DNA of 64,000 bases from LMUY01 sp965199105 (GCA_965199105.1 CBDAQO010000002.1:930001-994000), one strand, 5' to 3'. Positions 47,322 to 55,868 are shown, counted from the first letter of the stretch. Numbers and translations are program-made. The notes: generated by a model from the sequence alone, not told the origin.

Positions 47322-47749
47322 GCCGATGCTCCCGCCACGCGCTGGCCGGCGGCATCCACCACCTGTTCGCCGTCCTCCTTGGCGAAGGCACCGCGTTGTG
47401 GGGGCAGGAGGTCCAGCACTAGCTCAGAGGGCCGGCACAGGCGCACGCCCTTGTCGGTGAACACGAAGGGGCGATTGATGAGGATGGGATGTGCCAGCAT
47501 GGCGTCGAGGAGCTGGTCGTCGGAGAGCGCCGGGTCGTCTAGGCCCAGCTCGTCATAGGGCGTGCCCTTGCGGCGCAGCGCCGCGCGCACTGTCAGGCCC
47601 GCGGCGCGGATCGCTACGGGCAATTCCTCACGGGTTGGAGGGGTCTGTAGGTACTCCACGACGCGCGGCTCCTCGCCGCTGTTGCGGATTAGGCCCAGGG
47701 TGTTGCGGGATGTGCCGCAAGCCGGGTTGTGCCAGATGGTGACGGTCAC
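47318..47749 (-). CDS. arsC: Arsenate reductase, glutaredoxin-coupled type
   Basis: 143 residues from GTG 47749. Catalytic Cys11 in HNPACGTSRNTL, with the ArsC pattern EPRVVEYLQTPPTREELPVAIRAAGL and LDAMLAHPILINRPFVFTDKGVRLCRPSELVLDLL. Reduces arsenate to arsenite, which ACR3 exports. Its GTG overlaps the stop of the upstream phosphatase-type arsC gene by 4 bp. Two different arsenate reductase types in one operon is a common arrangement. Confidence 0.92.
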   Translation of the reverse strand: MTVTIWHNPACGTSRNTLGLIRNSGEEPRVVEYLQTPPTREELPVAIRAAGLTVRAALRRKGTPYDELGLDDPALSDDQLLDAMLAHPILINRPFVFTDKGVRLCRPSELVLDLLPPQRGAFAKEDGEQVVDAAGQRVAGASA

Positions 47750-48271
47750 GACGCGATCCCCACTGCGGTGTCGGGCCGTACACGGCCGATTTCCTGCACC
47801 CGGCGCGTCAGGGCCATGCGGTCCAACCCCTCCATCGGCAGTGACGTGAACAGGCGGATACGACGCTGCAGGGCCTGGAACACCATGCGGAAAGCAAGCA
47901 TCCGCTGCGCGTCGGTGCCCTGTTCGGCCGCGGGATCGGGCAAACCCCAATGTGCGGTGATCGGCTGGCCGGGCCACGCCGGGCACGCCTCGCCCGCGGC
48001 CTGGTCGCAGGCGGTGAACACGAAATCCAAGGCCGGCGCCCCCGAGGCGGCAAACTCGTCCCAAGGCTTGCTGAGTAGCGCCGCTGTGGGCAAGCCGGCT
48101 TCTTTCAGCAGGGCGAGAGCGAGGGGGGTGGACGGCACCGCGCGGGAAGGACCCGGCGCTGTGGCCGCGAAAGCGGTCCCCGCCGTGATGCTCCAACAGG
48201 CGTTCGGCCAGGATGGAGCGGGCGGAGTTGCCGGTGCAGAGGAACAGGACTTCGTAGGGCGGGCGGTGCAT
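47746..48271 (-). pseudogene. arsC: Low-molecular-weight phosphatase-type arsenate reductase, frameshifted at a C6 run
   Basis: ATG 48271 begins MHRPPYEVLFLCTGNSARSILAERLLEHHGG, with the CX5R loop C12-R18 of thioredoxin-coupled ArsC. After GSFPRGAVHP the frame is lost; the next frame gives LALALLKEAGLPTAALLSKPWDEFAASGAPALDFVFTACDQAAGEACPAWPGQP with the later catalytic Cys, to 47746. Dropping one C from CCCCCC near 48127 restores VHPLALALLKEAG exactly. Could be a genuine null or a read error. It lies 12 bp after arsR in the operon. Confidence 0.85.
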
Positions 48272-48283
48272 GGGCGTCTCCCG

Positions 48284-48640
48284 TCACGCAGCGGCAGGTT
48301 TGCAGGCGATGGGCGCGGCCCCGGCTGCGGCCGGGACGCACATGGGACCATCGTTTGCCTGTCCGCAGCAGTTCTCGGTCAGGAAGCCGACGAGGCCATT
48401 CATGGCGGCGACATCGGCGGCATAGATCAGGTTGCGGCTGGCACGGCGCTGGGTGACCAGGCCCGCGTGCAGGAGCTGTTGCAGGTGGAACGTCAACGAG
48501 GAGGGTGGGACGCCGAGTGCTGCGGCAAGCTGGCCGGCGGGCAGGCCGTCCGGTCCCTGTTGGACCAGCACGCGGAAGGCACGCAGGCGAGTATCCTGGG
48601 CAAGCGCGCCAAGCGCCGTGACGACCGTTGCGGAGTCCAT
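48284..48640 (-). CDS. arsR: ArsR arsenic-responsive repressor
   Basis: 118 residues from ATG 48640. SmtB/ArsR winged HTH: ALAQDTRLRAFRVLVQQGPDGLPAGQLAAALGVPPSSLTFHLQQLLHAGLVTQRRASRNLIYAAD. No alpha-3 CVC box; instead C91, C92 and C101 (ENCCGQANDGPMC) form a C-terminal trithiolate, as known for the Acidithiobacillus-type ArsR. It is the first gene of the arsR-arsC-arsC-acr3-arsH-MFS operon, which it should repress until As(III) binds. Confidence 0.9.
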   Translation of the reverse strand: MDSATVVTALGALAQDTRLRAFRVLVQQGPDGLPAGQLAAALGVPPSSLTFHLQQLLHAGLVTQRRASRNLIYAADVAAMNGLVGFLTENCCGQANDGPMCVPAAAGAAPIACKPAAA

Positions 48641-48660
48641 CGGAAGTATTCCAACCATGC

Positions 48661-48676
48661 TTCAACGATGGTCGAA
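48661..48676. promoter_or_regulatory. Candidate ArsR operator TTCAACGATGGTCGAA
   Basis: Imperfect 16-bp inverted repeat (TTCRAC-N4-GTYGAA), 20 bp upstream of the arsR start at 48640. Its position fits autoregulation of the ars operon. A second half-site-like ATCGAAT occurs at 48720-48726. Confidence 0.5.
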
Positions 48677-49070
48677 ATATCAGGGTGAAGCACGCAAGTC
48701 CAACGATATTTGCACGATCATCGAATAGTCCAGCGACTGTACCATCTTGGCAAACGTCCAGCACACGAAATGCACCGCCTGGTTTCTACCGGCCCTGGGG
48801 TCTCAGCCCCGCCAGTATGGCGATGGCTCTGTATCCTTCACCGGAGAGATGAAGCCCATCGCCGCCAACGGCCGCACCGGTGTCTACGCGCTGGTCGCGA
48901 AATGCCGTCGCCACCATGCTGATCGCGGCCCGGGACGAGTCCGGTCGCGCGGGCATGATCCAAAGTAACATGCCGCGAGTCGATGGACACGCGGACGGCA
49001 GCCAGGTTTTGGATCGTCGCCAAACCAGGCTTATCGTTTGCGGCGAGTGAAATCAGTGCGAACTCGGCAA
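48677..49070. other. Gene-free stretch with possible SGNH hydrolase remnant
   Basis: About 390 bp between the ars operon and an IS3 element. On the minus strand at 48795-48880 the sequence VGGDGLHLSGEGYRAIA resembles the catalytic DxxH end of GDSL/SGNH hydrolases, with no other part of such a gene nearby. Otherwise nothing recognised. Confidence 0.35.
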
Positions 49071-49104
49071 TGACCAGCCCCCACGAGGTGATCCGGGCGA
49101 AATG

Positions 49105-49962
49105 TCAGTGCATGGCTGGCCTGGGTAGAGCTGATCCTGTTGGCCCTGGGATGCCGGGCAACATGGGCAGCGCTGTGAGCACCACCCCTGGCGCGGGCGG
49201 GCGGTAGCCAAGGGCCGAGTGCGGCCGGACCGTGTTGTAGTGCACCCGCCATTGCTCGATTAGCACACGGGCTTCGGCCAGGCTGTTGAACACCTCCCCG
49301 TTGAGCAGCTCGTCGCGCAGCTTGCCGTTGAAGCTTTCCACATAGCCGTTCTCCCACGGGCTGCCCGGCTCGATGTAAGCCGTGCTGGCACTTACGCTGG
49401 TGACCCAGCCCTTCACCGCCTTGGCCGTGAACTCGCCGCCGTTATCCGAACGGATGAACCCAGGCGTGCCCCGGGCGACGAACAGGTCGGCCAGCACGTC
49501 GACCGCCTTCAGCTTGCGCCCGACCCGGATAGCTAGGCACTCACGGGTGAACTCATCCACGACGTTCAGCATGCGGAACTTGCGCCCTTCCCGGGTGCGG
49601 TCCTCCACGAAGTCGTATGCCCACACGTGGTTCGGCCGCTCCGGCCGCAGCCGCACGCACGACCCGTCGTTCAGCCACAACTGCCCACGTTTCGGCTGGC
49701 GGGCGGGCACTTTGAGCTCCTCGGCACGCCAGATCCGCTCCACTCGCTTTTGGTTCGTGTGCCAGCCTTCCGCCCGCAGCAGGGCGGTGATGCGCCGATA
49801 GCCATACCGGCCATACTGCGTGGCGAGATCCACAACAGTATGGGTCAGCGCTGCCTCGTCATCGGCCGTGCGGCGCGGCTTACGCTGCGTCGACCGGTGC
49901 TGGCGGAGTACACGGCACGCCGTGCGCTCGGACACGCCAAGTCCCGCCGTGACATGGTCCAC
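49105..49962 (-). CDS. IS3-family transposase orfB
   Basis: 285 residues. HTH_21 region (ATQYGRYGYRRITALLRAEGWHTNQKRVERIWRAEELKV), then the integrase core with catalytic residues in WAYDFVEDRT (Asp), IRSDNGGEF (Asp) and ENGYVESFNGKLRDELL (Glu). The frame is complete, but the orfA needed to make the functional OrfAB fusion is broken, so the element is probably inactive by itself. Confidence 0.87.
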   Translation of the reverse strand: MDHVTAGLGVSERTACRVLRQHRSTQRKPRRTADDEAALTHTVVDLATQYGRYGYRRITALLRAEGWHTNQKRVERIWRAEELKVPARQPKRGQLWLNDGSCVRLRPERPNHVWAYDFVEDRTREGRKFRMLNVVDEFTRECLAIRVGRKLKAVDVLADLFVARGTPGFIRSDNGGEFTAKAVKGWVTSVSASTAYIEPGSPWENGYVESFNGKLRDELLNGEVFNSLAEARVLIEQWRVHYNTVRPHSALGYRPPAPGVVLTALPMLPGIPGPTGSALPRPAMH

Positions 49963-49985
49963 GGCAGCCCGACGACGCGCAGCGC

Positions 49986-50278
49986 TCAGTAGTTTCCCGA
50001 CGCGGCTTCCTTGAGGATCAGCTTCTCCAGCGTTAAGTCCGACACAACCGCAAGTTCTCCTGCTCCAGCTGCTTCAGACGACGCACCTGGTCCAGCTTCA
50101 ACCCGCCATACTCCGCACGCCAGCGGTAACACGCCAGCGGTAACACGCCAGCGGTAATACGTCGCCTCCGTCACCCCGATCGCCCGCGCACCTCGGCCAC
50201 CGTCTTGCCCTGGCCTACCAACACCTCGACCTGCCGGAGCTTGGCCACAACCTCCTCCGGCTTGTGCTGCTTCGCCAT
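49986..50278 (-). pseudogene. IS3 orfA disrupted by a 14-bp tandem triplication
   Basis: ATG 50278 starts MAKQHKPEEVVAKLRQVEVLVGQGKTVAE, the orfA helix-turn-helix start; the frame then shifts and stops after RGRSG. The next frame gives VTEATYYRW and the gene ends ENLRLRRVVSDLTLEKLILKEAASGNY-like across further frame changes. At 50117-50158 the 14-mer ACGCCAGCGGTAAC occurs three times in tandem (third copy with one change). Two extra copies add 28 nt, which shifts the frame by one. So the repeat expansion alone would inactivate orfA; a second frameshift lies near 50195. Confidence 0.75.
50117..50158. repeat. Three tandem copies of ACGCCAGCGGTAAC
   Basis: Copies at 50117-50130, 50131-50144 and 50145-50158, the last ending T instead of C. 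It lies inside the IS3 orfA at the TYYRW codons and causes a frameshift there. Confidence 0.85.
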
Positions 50279-50345
50279 CCCAGTCCCCTCCGTAGTTCCC
50301 GCCGGTCTCTCATCACCGACGGCTCACTCCTAGGGGGCAGATCAT

Positions 50346-51261
50346 TCAAAGTTTCGGCTGAACCGGTGCCGTGATGAATTGGTGTATAAAGCGAACCCTG
50401 TCTAGGCTTAGCTGGTGATATAACCGAAATGAGTTTATGGAAACCGAGTAGTAGCTGAGTTCACTTGCTGCCTCAGGACTGTTTGGCTGATTTCTCGTGA
50501 AGAGCTGCGCTTCAGTCACCAAGCGGACATCGATATCAGCCGTCTTGGAAAGCTCACTCTCGAGATCCTTGAACTCGGCTTCTCCATAGGTGGTATCCGT
50601 TGATCCTGGCGGTCGCTGTACGACGCCCGCGCTGGCGATTTGTGGAACCGAGCTGTAGAAGGCAACAACCTTTTCGGATAGTTGCATTTCCGCGTCCTTG
50701 GGCCTGACGGCTGCGTACACAATCGGCTTCGACGTCACCGCACCATTGGTTTCGTCGAGTTCGAGCAGTCGCAGCCAATCGGCCCAGCCCGAAGCCGGGG
50801 CTGAGAACACCTCCGATCCCTCCTGACTGATCTGATACTTCGCTTTGAGCGCGGCCTGCAGGGTGGCAAAGGTAAGAGGTCGCCCTTCGTTAGAGATGGG
50901 ATGTTGACCGTCGGGGGTTAGATACTCGGTGTATCAGCGACGTTACAGCGGAATGGTCAGGATCTCCAGAATAGAATACGATCACATTGTCAGTTCCTCC
51001 GGCGCTTTTCCGCGTAAACGCCTGACGGAAAATTAGCTTGCTGCTGCCGAGTGAAACAGCATATTCGTCAATATCGTAGCCCAAGAGCTCTTTGGAAGCT
51101 ACTGCCGCGACTTGTTGAGGAGACATGCCGAGTTTAAGTCCGACAACATCGCTGTTCTGCAAACTCGCTGCGGCGCACAGTTCGGGTGCCACCAGCAAAA
51201 GCAAGGAAGCAAAGGACGCAGCGGCGTAGCTGCGCGTCGACATCACTGCTGGACCTAGCAT
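50346..51261 (-). pseudogene. Secreted protein of unknown function, frameshifted
   Basis: ATG 51261 (with AAAGG upstream) starts a typical Sec signal (YAAASFASLLLLVAPELCAAA) and a domain with VVGLKLGMSPQQVAAVASKELLGY, a pattern seen in small periplasmic proteins. The first frame ends at 50890 after HRVSNPRRSTSHL. Another frame continues seamlessly: EYLTPDGQHPISNEGRPLTFATLQAALKAKYQISQEGSEV, then the domain to 50346. So a small indel near 50930 broke a gene of about 300 codons. I do not recognise the family. It abuts the IS3 end at 50344, so the last residues may be altered by that insertion. Confidence 0.6.
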
Positions 51262-51339
51262 TCAAGGGCCTTTCATCGTTTCGTGGTTGATGCGTTATGA
51301 AATCGAACAGGTCAATTGTCTCACGACCTGGAGCAGCCC

Positions 51340-51675
51340 TCACATGAAGCCCTGAGGACCAAGGGCGTGACTGACGCCGAATAGCGTGCTGACCAAGCCG
51401 CCCATCAGGAACAGCATGAACGCCGCGATGACCAAGGTGATCGCCGAGACCACCATCCCGATAATGCCCAGGGTTGCGCCGACGGAGTTGCCGGTCCGCG
51501 TGCCGCGGTCTTTCGCCATCTTGCCGACGACGATGCCGAGGATGGCGAAAAGGATGCCGACGACCGGCACGGTTCCGCCCGCGCCGAGGATGATGGAGAC
51601 CACGCCGAGCGCCGTCCCCTCCGTCTGCACCGGTGCCGTGGCGGGCGGCAGTTGCGTGTTGCTGTTGTCTGACAT
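51340..51675 (-). CDS. Small membrane protein, DUF4190-like
   Basis: 111 residues with a Gln/Pro-rich cytosolic start (SDNSNTQLPPATAPVQTEG) and two hydrophobic segments (ALGVVSIILGAGGTVPVVGILFAILGIVVGK and VGATLGIIGMVVSAITLVIAAFMLFLMGGL). The GVVSIILG...LFAILGIVVGKMAKD...GNSVGATLGIIG pattern is that of DUF4190 proteins. Function unknown. The RBS GGAGG lies about nine bases before ATG 51675. It is divergent from the CHAT gene with 193 bp between. Confidence 0.75.
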   Translation of the reverse strand: MSDNSNTQLPPATAPVQTEGTALGVVSIILGAGGTVPVVGILFAILGIVVGKMAKDRGTRTGNSVGATLGIIGMVVSAITLVIAAFMLFLMGGLVSTLFGVSHALGPQGFM

Positions 51676-51868
51676 GGGAACCTCCTGGGTCCTGGCTTCG
51701 AGGGCGTCGGCGAGAGCGTCCGACGTCCTTGTGATGAACCATGCCCGGGAGGACAGAAATCACCGTTCCTGTACACTTATAGCCACGCACCTGCGTCGGC
51801 CGGGCTTGCTGGCGCCCACTGTCGGGATCAAGCTTCGCCGCATCTGACACAGTCGGCAGGGCGGCTCG

Positions 51869-54667
51869 ATGGACCAAGGCGACACGGCAACCGACCCCGT
51901 GCGCGACCTCGTCCTCGCTGCCGTCGCCTGCTACGGACAGGGCGACGTGAGGGGAACGATGCGGGGCTTGCGCCTGGCGATCCTGGCGGCGGGCCGCCCT
52001 CCCCTGTGCGACCATACCAGGGCCGCCACGCTCAAGGTCAAGCTCGCCGTAGTCTACACGGCGTCGGGGCGGGCCGCGGCTGCGCGGCGCCTGCTTTACG
52101 AGGCCGTCGCGGTACTCGATGTCCCACAGGGCCGCGAGCCCGACCTCGCCGTGGCATTGAACGCCCTTGGTGTCCTGGAGCATGGCGAGGCACGCTTCGC
52201 CGAGGCCGCACACGCCTTCAAGGCAGCCATCCACCTGATGGAGAAGCATGGCAGCGCGGAAGGGGATGTGCTCGCGCTCGCGTGGCGCAACCTGGGCCTC
52301 ACCCAGTCCGCGCTGGACCAGCCGCGCCGTGCGGCATGCAGTCTTCTGGAGGCCCTGCGCCTGCCGGCGTCACCCGCCGAACGGGCGCTCGCCCGCTTCA
52401 GCCTCGCCAACGCCTTCAGCGACATGGGCCGCCACCGGTGGGCGGCGCGGCAATATGAGACGCTGCTGCGGGACGCGGAGGGCCTGACGAGGCTGCGGGT
52501 GCTCGGCAGTCTGGCGATCCTGCGCGAGCATTTGGGCGAGATGGGCGCCGCGCGGGCGCACTACGGGGAGGCCGTGCGGCAGGTCAGGCGGATGGGCAGG
52601 CAATCGGCGGGCGACCGCGAGGCGCTCGCACGAGTGCCGCTCAACGCGGCGACTTTCCACGCCTCCCTGGGCGACCACGTCGCGGCATCACGCCTGCTCG
52701 GCCTGGCAGAGCGCCTGCTCCGGGGCGCAGAAGGCCCGAGCGGCGTGCTGCTGCTGAGCGTCCGCGCGGACCTGGCGCAGTCGCGCGGCGCGGCGGGCGA
52801 GGCGGAACGGACCTACCGGGAGGCGGCCGACCTCGCCGCGCGCACGATCGGCCAGAGCTCCCCGACGGTGCTCGCCCTACGGCTCTGTGCGGCGGACCTT
52901 GCCCGGGGCAGGGGCTGGGCGGCGGCCTACGCCGAGACCTCGACAGCGCTCGACGCCTGCCTAGCGGCGCCAGAACAGGCCGACCCGGGGAACCCGCACG
53001 TCGCCGCAGCGAAGGCCAGCCTCGGCATGCTCGCCTTCGAGCTGTCGCACCGGGACGAGGCGCACGAGCGGGCGCGAGCGAGCCTGCTCGACACGGCGGT
53101 GATGAGCAGGCCCGAGCTGCGCTGGCGAGTGCTGCTGCTGCTCGCGCGGCTGCAGGCCGCCGACGGGCGGCGGCAGGCGGCGGTGCTGCTCGGCAAGCTC
53201 GCGATGGCGGACGTGTGCCGCCTCAGTGCCGCCCACACGGAGGCCGGCGGCTCGGGACGGGGCTACCGGCGGGAACGCTCGCAGGCCTTTCGCACGCTCG
53301 CGGATTGGCTCGAGAGGGAGGAACGGGTGCTCGAGGCGTGGCAGGTACACCAGATGGGGCTCGCCGACGAGCTGTTCGACCTCGTCCGGCGCGAACGAAG
53401 GGAGCGATTGGCACCTTCGACGCTCGGCTTCAGCACCTCGGAGGAGTCGCTTGCCCGCCGTTTCGAGCGCGCTATAGGCGTCAAGGGCGGAGAGGCAGAC
53501 CCACATACCCCAGGCGCACCTCCGGCGTGGAGCAAGGCAGTGATGGCCGCCTGGCTCGACGAGGTTGTCGCCGAAGCCTGGGCGCCCCCGGATCGCGGGA
53601 CGCGGCGCGCGGCGGGTAACACGGTGCAGGATGCCGGGCAGGAGGACCTAGGGCCGGATGAGTTTGGCGTGGCGGTGCTGCGCTACCTGCGGCACGAGGC
53701 TGGCTACCGCCTCCTAGTCCGGGCCGAGGGGCAATTCCACCGCTTCGATCTCGCAACGTCGCCCGAGGAGTTGGGGTCTTTGTGCACGGCGCTGAGGGAC
53801 GGGATGCTCAGGCGCGACGCGCGGGTGAGCGAGACGCTGTCCCGCCTCCATGGCCACCTGCTTGCGCCCGCAGCCTCGTTGCTGACTGATGCGCGCGAGC
53901 TGCGCATCGTTCCCGACGGGGTGGTGCGCTACGTGCCATTCGCGGCGCTGCACGACGGCGTGCGATACGTGGTCGAGCGACACGCCGTGAGCATGCCCAC
54001 TGCCGTCGCGCACCGCGGCGCGCGCTCCCGGCGTGAAACGTGGCGTGCCACAGGCTTCGGCCACCGCGAACTTGCTCACGCGCGCCAGGAGGTCAAAGAC
54101 AGCATGGGCAAGGTCGGCGGTCGGGTGCTGCTTGGCACAAAGTTTACGCGCGAGGCACTCCTCGCGGCCTTGCAGGTGGAAGACGCCCTGGTGCATGTGG
54201 CGAGCCACTTCGCCGTGGAGCAGGCCCGCGCCGGGCTCTCGCGCCTTGCGCTCGGGAACGGCGCGACAATGCTGCTCGACGAGTTCCGCGCGTCCGGCGT
54301 CGACCTGTCTCGTCTCGAGCTGCTGGTCCTGTCGGCGTGCGACACCGGGCTCGACGTGGCCGACGAGCAGGGGCTCAGCAGCCTCGCCGGAATGTTCGGC
54401 TGCCTCGGCGCGCGCAGCGTGCTCGCCACCCTGTGGCCTGTGGACGACGCGGCCTCGGCCGAGTTGGTCGGGCACTTTTACGCGGCGGCCTTCGCGTTGG
54501 GCAGCCAGACGTCGCTCGCGGAGGCGCTGCGCGCCGCGCAGCTCGAACTTCTCGGCAAGGCCCGTTTGGCCGGCCAGCGCCGCGGTGGCCTCGGTGCTGC
54601 CTCCCTCCCCCGGGCGGCGCACCCGTTCTTCTGGGCAGGCTACGCCCTGTTTGGGGACCCTTCCTGA
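51869..54667 (+). CDS. TPR-CHAT domain protease
   Basis: 932 residues. Residues about 20-470 are Ala/Leu-rich TPR-like repeats (for example DLAVALNALGVLEHGEARFAEAAHAFKAAIHLMEKHG). The C-terminal third is a CHAT caspase-like domain with catalytic H780 in DALVHVASHFAVEQ and C824 in LLVLSACDTGLDVADEQGL, then GCLGARSVLATLWPVDDAASAELVGHFYAA, all hallmark positions. CHAT proteases are used in bacterial conflict systems, including TPR-CHAT of type III-E CRISPR, where a sensor triggers proteolysis. Here the next two genes, a 49-residue protein and an HTH/DUF4384-like protein, are on the same strand and close, and could be substrate and regulator. No CRISPR is present. Intact. Confidence 0.9.
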   Translation: MDQGDTATDPVRDLVLAAVACYGQGDVRGTMRGLRLAILAAGRPPLCDHTRAATLKVKLAVVYTASGRAAAARRLLYEAVAVLDVPQGREPDLAVALNALGVLEHGEARFAEAAHAFKAAIHLMEKHGSAEGDVLALAWRNLGLTQSALDQPRRAACSLLEALRLPASPAERALARFSLANAFSDMGRHRWAARQYETLLRDAEGLTRLRVLGSLAILREHLGEMGAARAHYGEAVRQVRRMGRQSAGDREALARVPLNAATFHASLGDHVAASRLLGLAERLLRGAEGPSGVLLLSVRADLAQSRGAAGEAERTYREAADLAARTIGQSSPTVLALRLCAADLARGRGWAAAYAETSTALDACLAAPEQADPGNPHVAAAKASLGMLAFELSHRDEAHERARASLLDTAVMSRPELRWRVLLLLARLQAADGRRQAAVLLGKLAMADVCRLSAAHTEAGGSGRGYRRERSQAFRTLADWLEREERVLEAWQVHQMGLADELFDLVRRERRERLAPSTLGFSTSEESLARRFERAIGVKGGEADPHTPGAPPAWSKAVMAAWLDEVVAEAWAPPDRGTRRAAGNTVQDAGQEDLGPDEFGVAVLRYLRHEAGYRLLVRAEGQFHRFDLATSPEELGSLCTALRDGMLRRDARVSETLSRLHGHLLAPAASLLTDARELRIVPDGVVRYVPFAALHDGVRYVVERHAVSMPTAVAHRGARSRRETWRATGFGHRELAHARQEVKDSMGKVGGRVLLGTKFTREALLAALQVEDALVHVASHFAVEQARAGLSRLALGNGATMLLDEFRASGVDLSRLELLVLSACDTGLDVADEQGLSSLAGMFGCLGARSVLATLWPVDDAASAELVGHFYAAAFALGSQTSLAEALRAAQLELLGKARLAGQRRGGLGAASLPRAAHPFFWAGYALFGDPS

Positions 54668-54787
54668 ACAAGACATGGACAGGAAATGGAATCGACGGTG
54701 CACCCACGTCGGTTTCTGATGCGTGAACCGGCGCTACCTGCCGGTGGACCAAGCCGCCCCTGGCGGCCCATACGGAGGAGAAGGACC

Positions 54788-54937
54788 ATGACCACCACCG
54801 CGACCACGCTCTCGGGGCAGGCCGGTAAGCCCGGCGAGACGGTCGTCGTCAAGAAGGACGGCGGCTTCGTCAGCATGGGTACCGTGCAGGGCGATGGGTC
54901 GGTGAACACCGGCATCGCCGTCTACCGCCCGAAGTGA
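54788..54937 (+). CDS. 49-residue conserved-looking small protein in the CHAT cassette
   Basis: ATG 54788 follows GGAGGAGAAGG (RBS) at a good distance. The product starts MTTTATTLSGQAGKPGETVVVKKD and ends with a Gly/Val-rich segment (FVSMGTVQGDGSVNTGIAVYRPK). No signal or membrane segment; the GGFVSMGT-GDGSVNTG spacing suggests a small beta-fold. It lies 120 bp after the CHAT gene and 88 bp before the HTH/DUF4384-like gene. I cannot name the family; a CHAT substrate, inhibitor or sensor peptide are all possible. Confidence 0.7.
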   Translation: MTTTATTLSGQAGKPGETVVVKKDGGFVSMGTVQGDGSVNTGIAVYRPK

Positions 54938-55025
54938 GCGCACTAAGCTGAACGAGCGGGCGGGACGAGCGTCCCGTCTGCCTGTCACACTTGGCAGGCA
55001 GGGCACCAACATGGGAGGCGCAGGG

Positions 55026-55868
55026 ATGACCGTGCAGGCGACGGACCCCAAGGACCTGAAGGACCTCGACAGGAAAATCGAGTTCCTGGAGGGCATCCTC
55101 GGCTTCGCCTTCGAGAAGGGGCGTTTTCGCGATGCGTCGATCGCGCACGCCCTCGGCATTTCACCGAGCTACTGGGCGCGCAAGAAGGGCGGGCGCATCT
55201 CCGTCAGCCCCGGCGAACTCGGCCGCCTGGTCATGCACTTCGGGCTGGCGCCGAGGTTCAGTTGGGAGGTGTTCATGAAGCCATTCGACGAGTTCGTGGA
55301 GGAGATGCGCGAGGGCCGGGTCGGCACCTACGGAGCGGGCGAGGGTCCGCTCGCGCTGCAGCGTCTGCTGAGTGATCCGTTCTGCACCGCGCGAGGCGTG
55401 CACATCGCCAGGGTGGGTGCCCCGCGGGCCGGCCTTGGGGCCGCGCCCGACCCGGTCAGAGACCGCAGGGTCGTCCTATCCGTTGGCACGCGGGCGAGGA
55501 TGAGAGTCGACACGCCGGGACGGGGCTACCTGGTCGTCATCAACCAGCACGCGCCCTGCGGCGAGACGACCTGCCTGGTGCCCTCGCTGTTCCGCCCTTC
55601 GCAGGACGTCGCCGGCGGCGTCGTCCACCTGCCCGCGGATGGCGCTGCACAGACCTCCTTCGACGTGCAGGGCCCGCCGGGCTTCTACCGCCTCTTCGCG
55701 CTCTGGGCGCAAACCCCTTTCGGCCCAAGCTGGGCACGTGAAGACGAGGAGGAGCCGCGCGTCCTCGACGGCCCCCATCTGACGGCCCTCGTGGACGACC
55801 TCCTGACCAAGCCCCAGGACGGGACGAGCTACGCGGTGCACACCGCCGAATATCGCGTCGTCTGCTGA
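55026..55868 (+). CDS. HTH protein with DUF4384-like C-terminal domain, CHAT partner
   Basis: 280 residues from ATG 55026, with GGGAGG seven bases upstream (ATG 55011 would place its own codons over that RBS). Residues about 20-85 form a helical DNA-binding-like unit (RDASIAHALGISPSYWARKKGGRISVSPGELGRLVMHFGLAPRF) resembling an XRE-type HTH. Residues about 135-225 (RRVVLSVGTRARMRVDTPGRGYLVVINQHAPCGETTCLVPS, then GFYRLFALWAQTPFGPSW) look like the DUF4384 domain, which is known mainly from proteins linked to caspase-like/CHAT peptidases. So this is likely the regulator or substrate of the upstream CHAT protease. The pairing is inference; domain similarity is moderate. Confidence 0.75.
   Translation: MTVQATDPKDLKDLDRKIEFLEGILGFAFEKGRFRDASIAHALGISPSYWARKKGGRISVSPGELGRLVMHFGLAPRFSWEVFMKPFDEFVEEMREGRVGTYGAGEGPLALQRLLSDPFCTARGVHIARVGAPRAGLGAAPDPVRDRRVVLSVGTRARMRVDTPGRGYLVVINQHAPCGETTCLVPSLFRPSQDVAGGVVHLPADGAAQTSFDVQGPPGFYRLFALWAQTPFGPSWAREDEEEPRVLDGPHLTALVDDLLTKPQDGTSYAVHTAEYRVVC

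Larger units (their letters stand above)
49071..50344 (-). mobile_element. IS3-family insertion sequence, about 1,274 bp
   Basis: Contains an orfA-like and an orfB gene on the minus strand. Ends inferred from partly matching termini TGACCAGCCCCC at 49071 and (reverse complement) TGATCTGCCCCC at 50344, with TG/CA tips. No clear target duplication. The size fits IS3 elements. Boundaries are less certain than for the other elements here. Confidence 0.65.

Noticed and set aside
48786..48971. SGNH hydrolase gene
   Set aside because: Only a DGLHLS-like end is present, with no nucleophile motif or start; noted only as a possible remnant.
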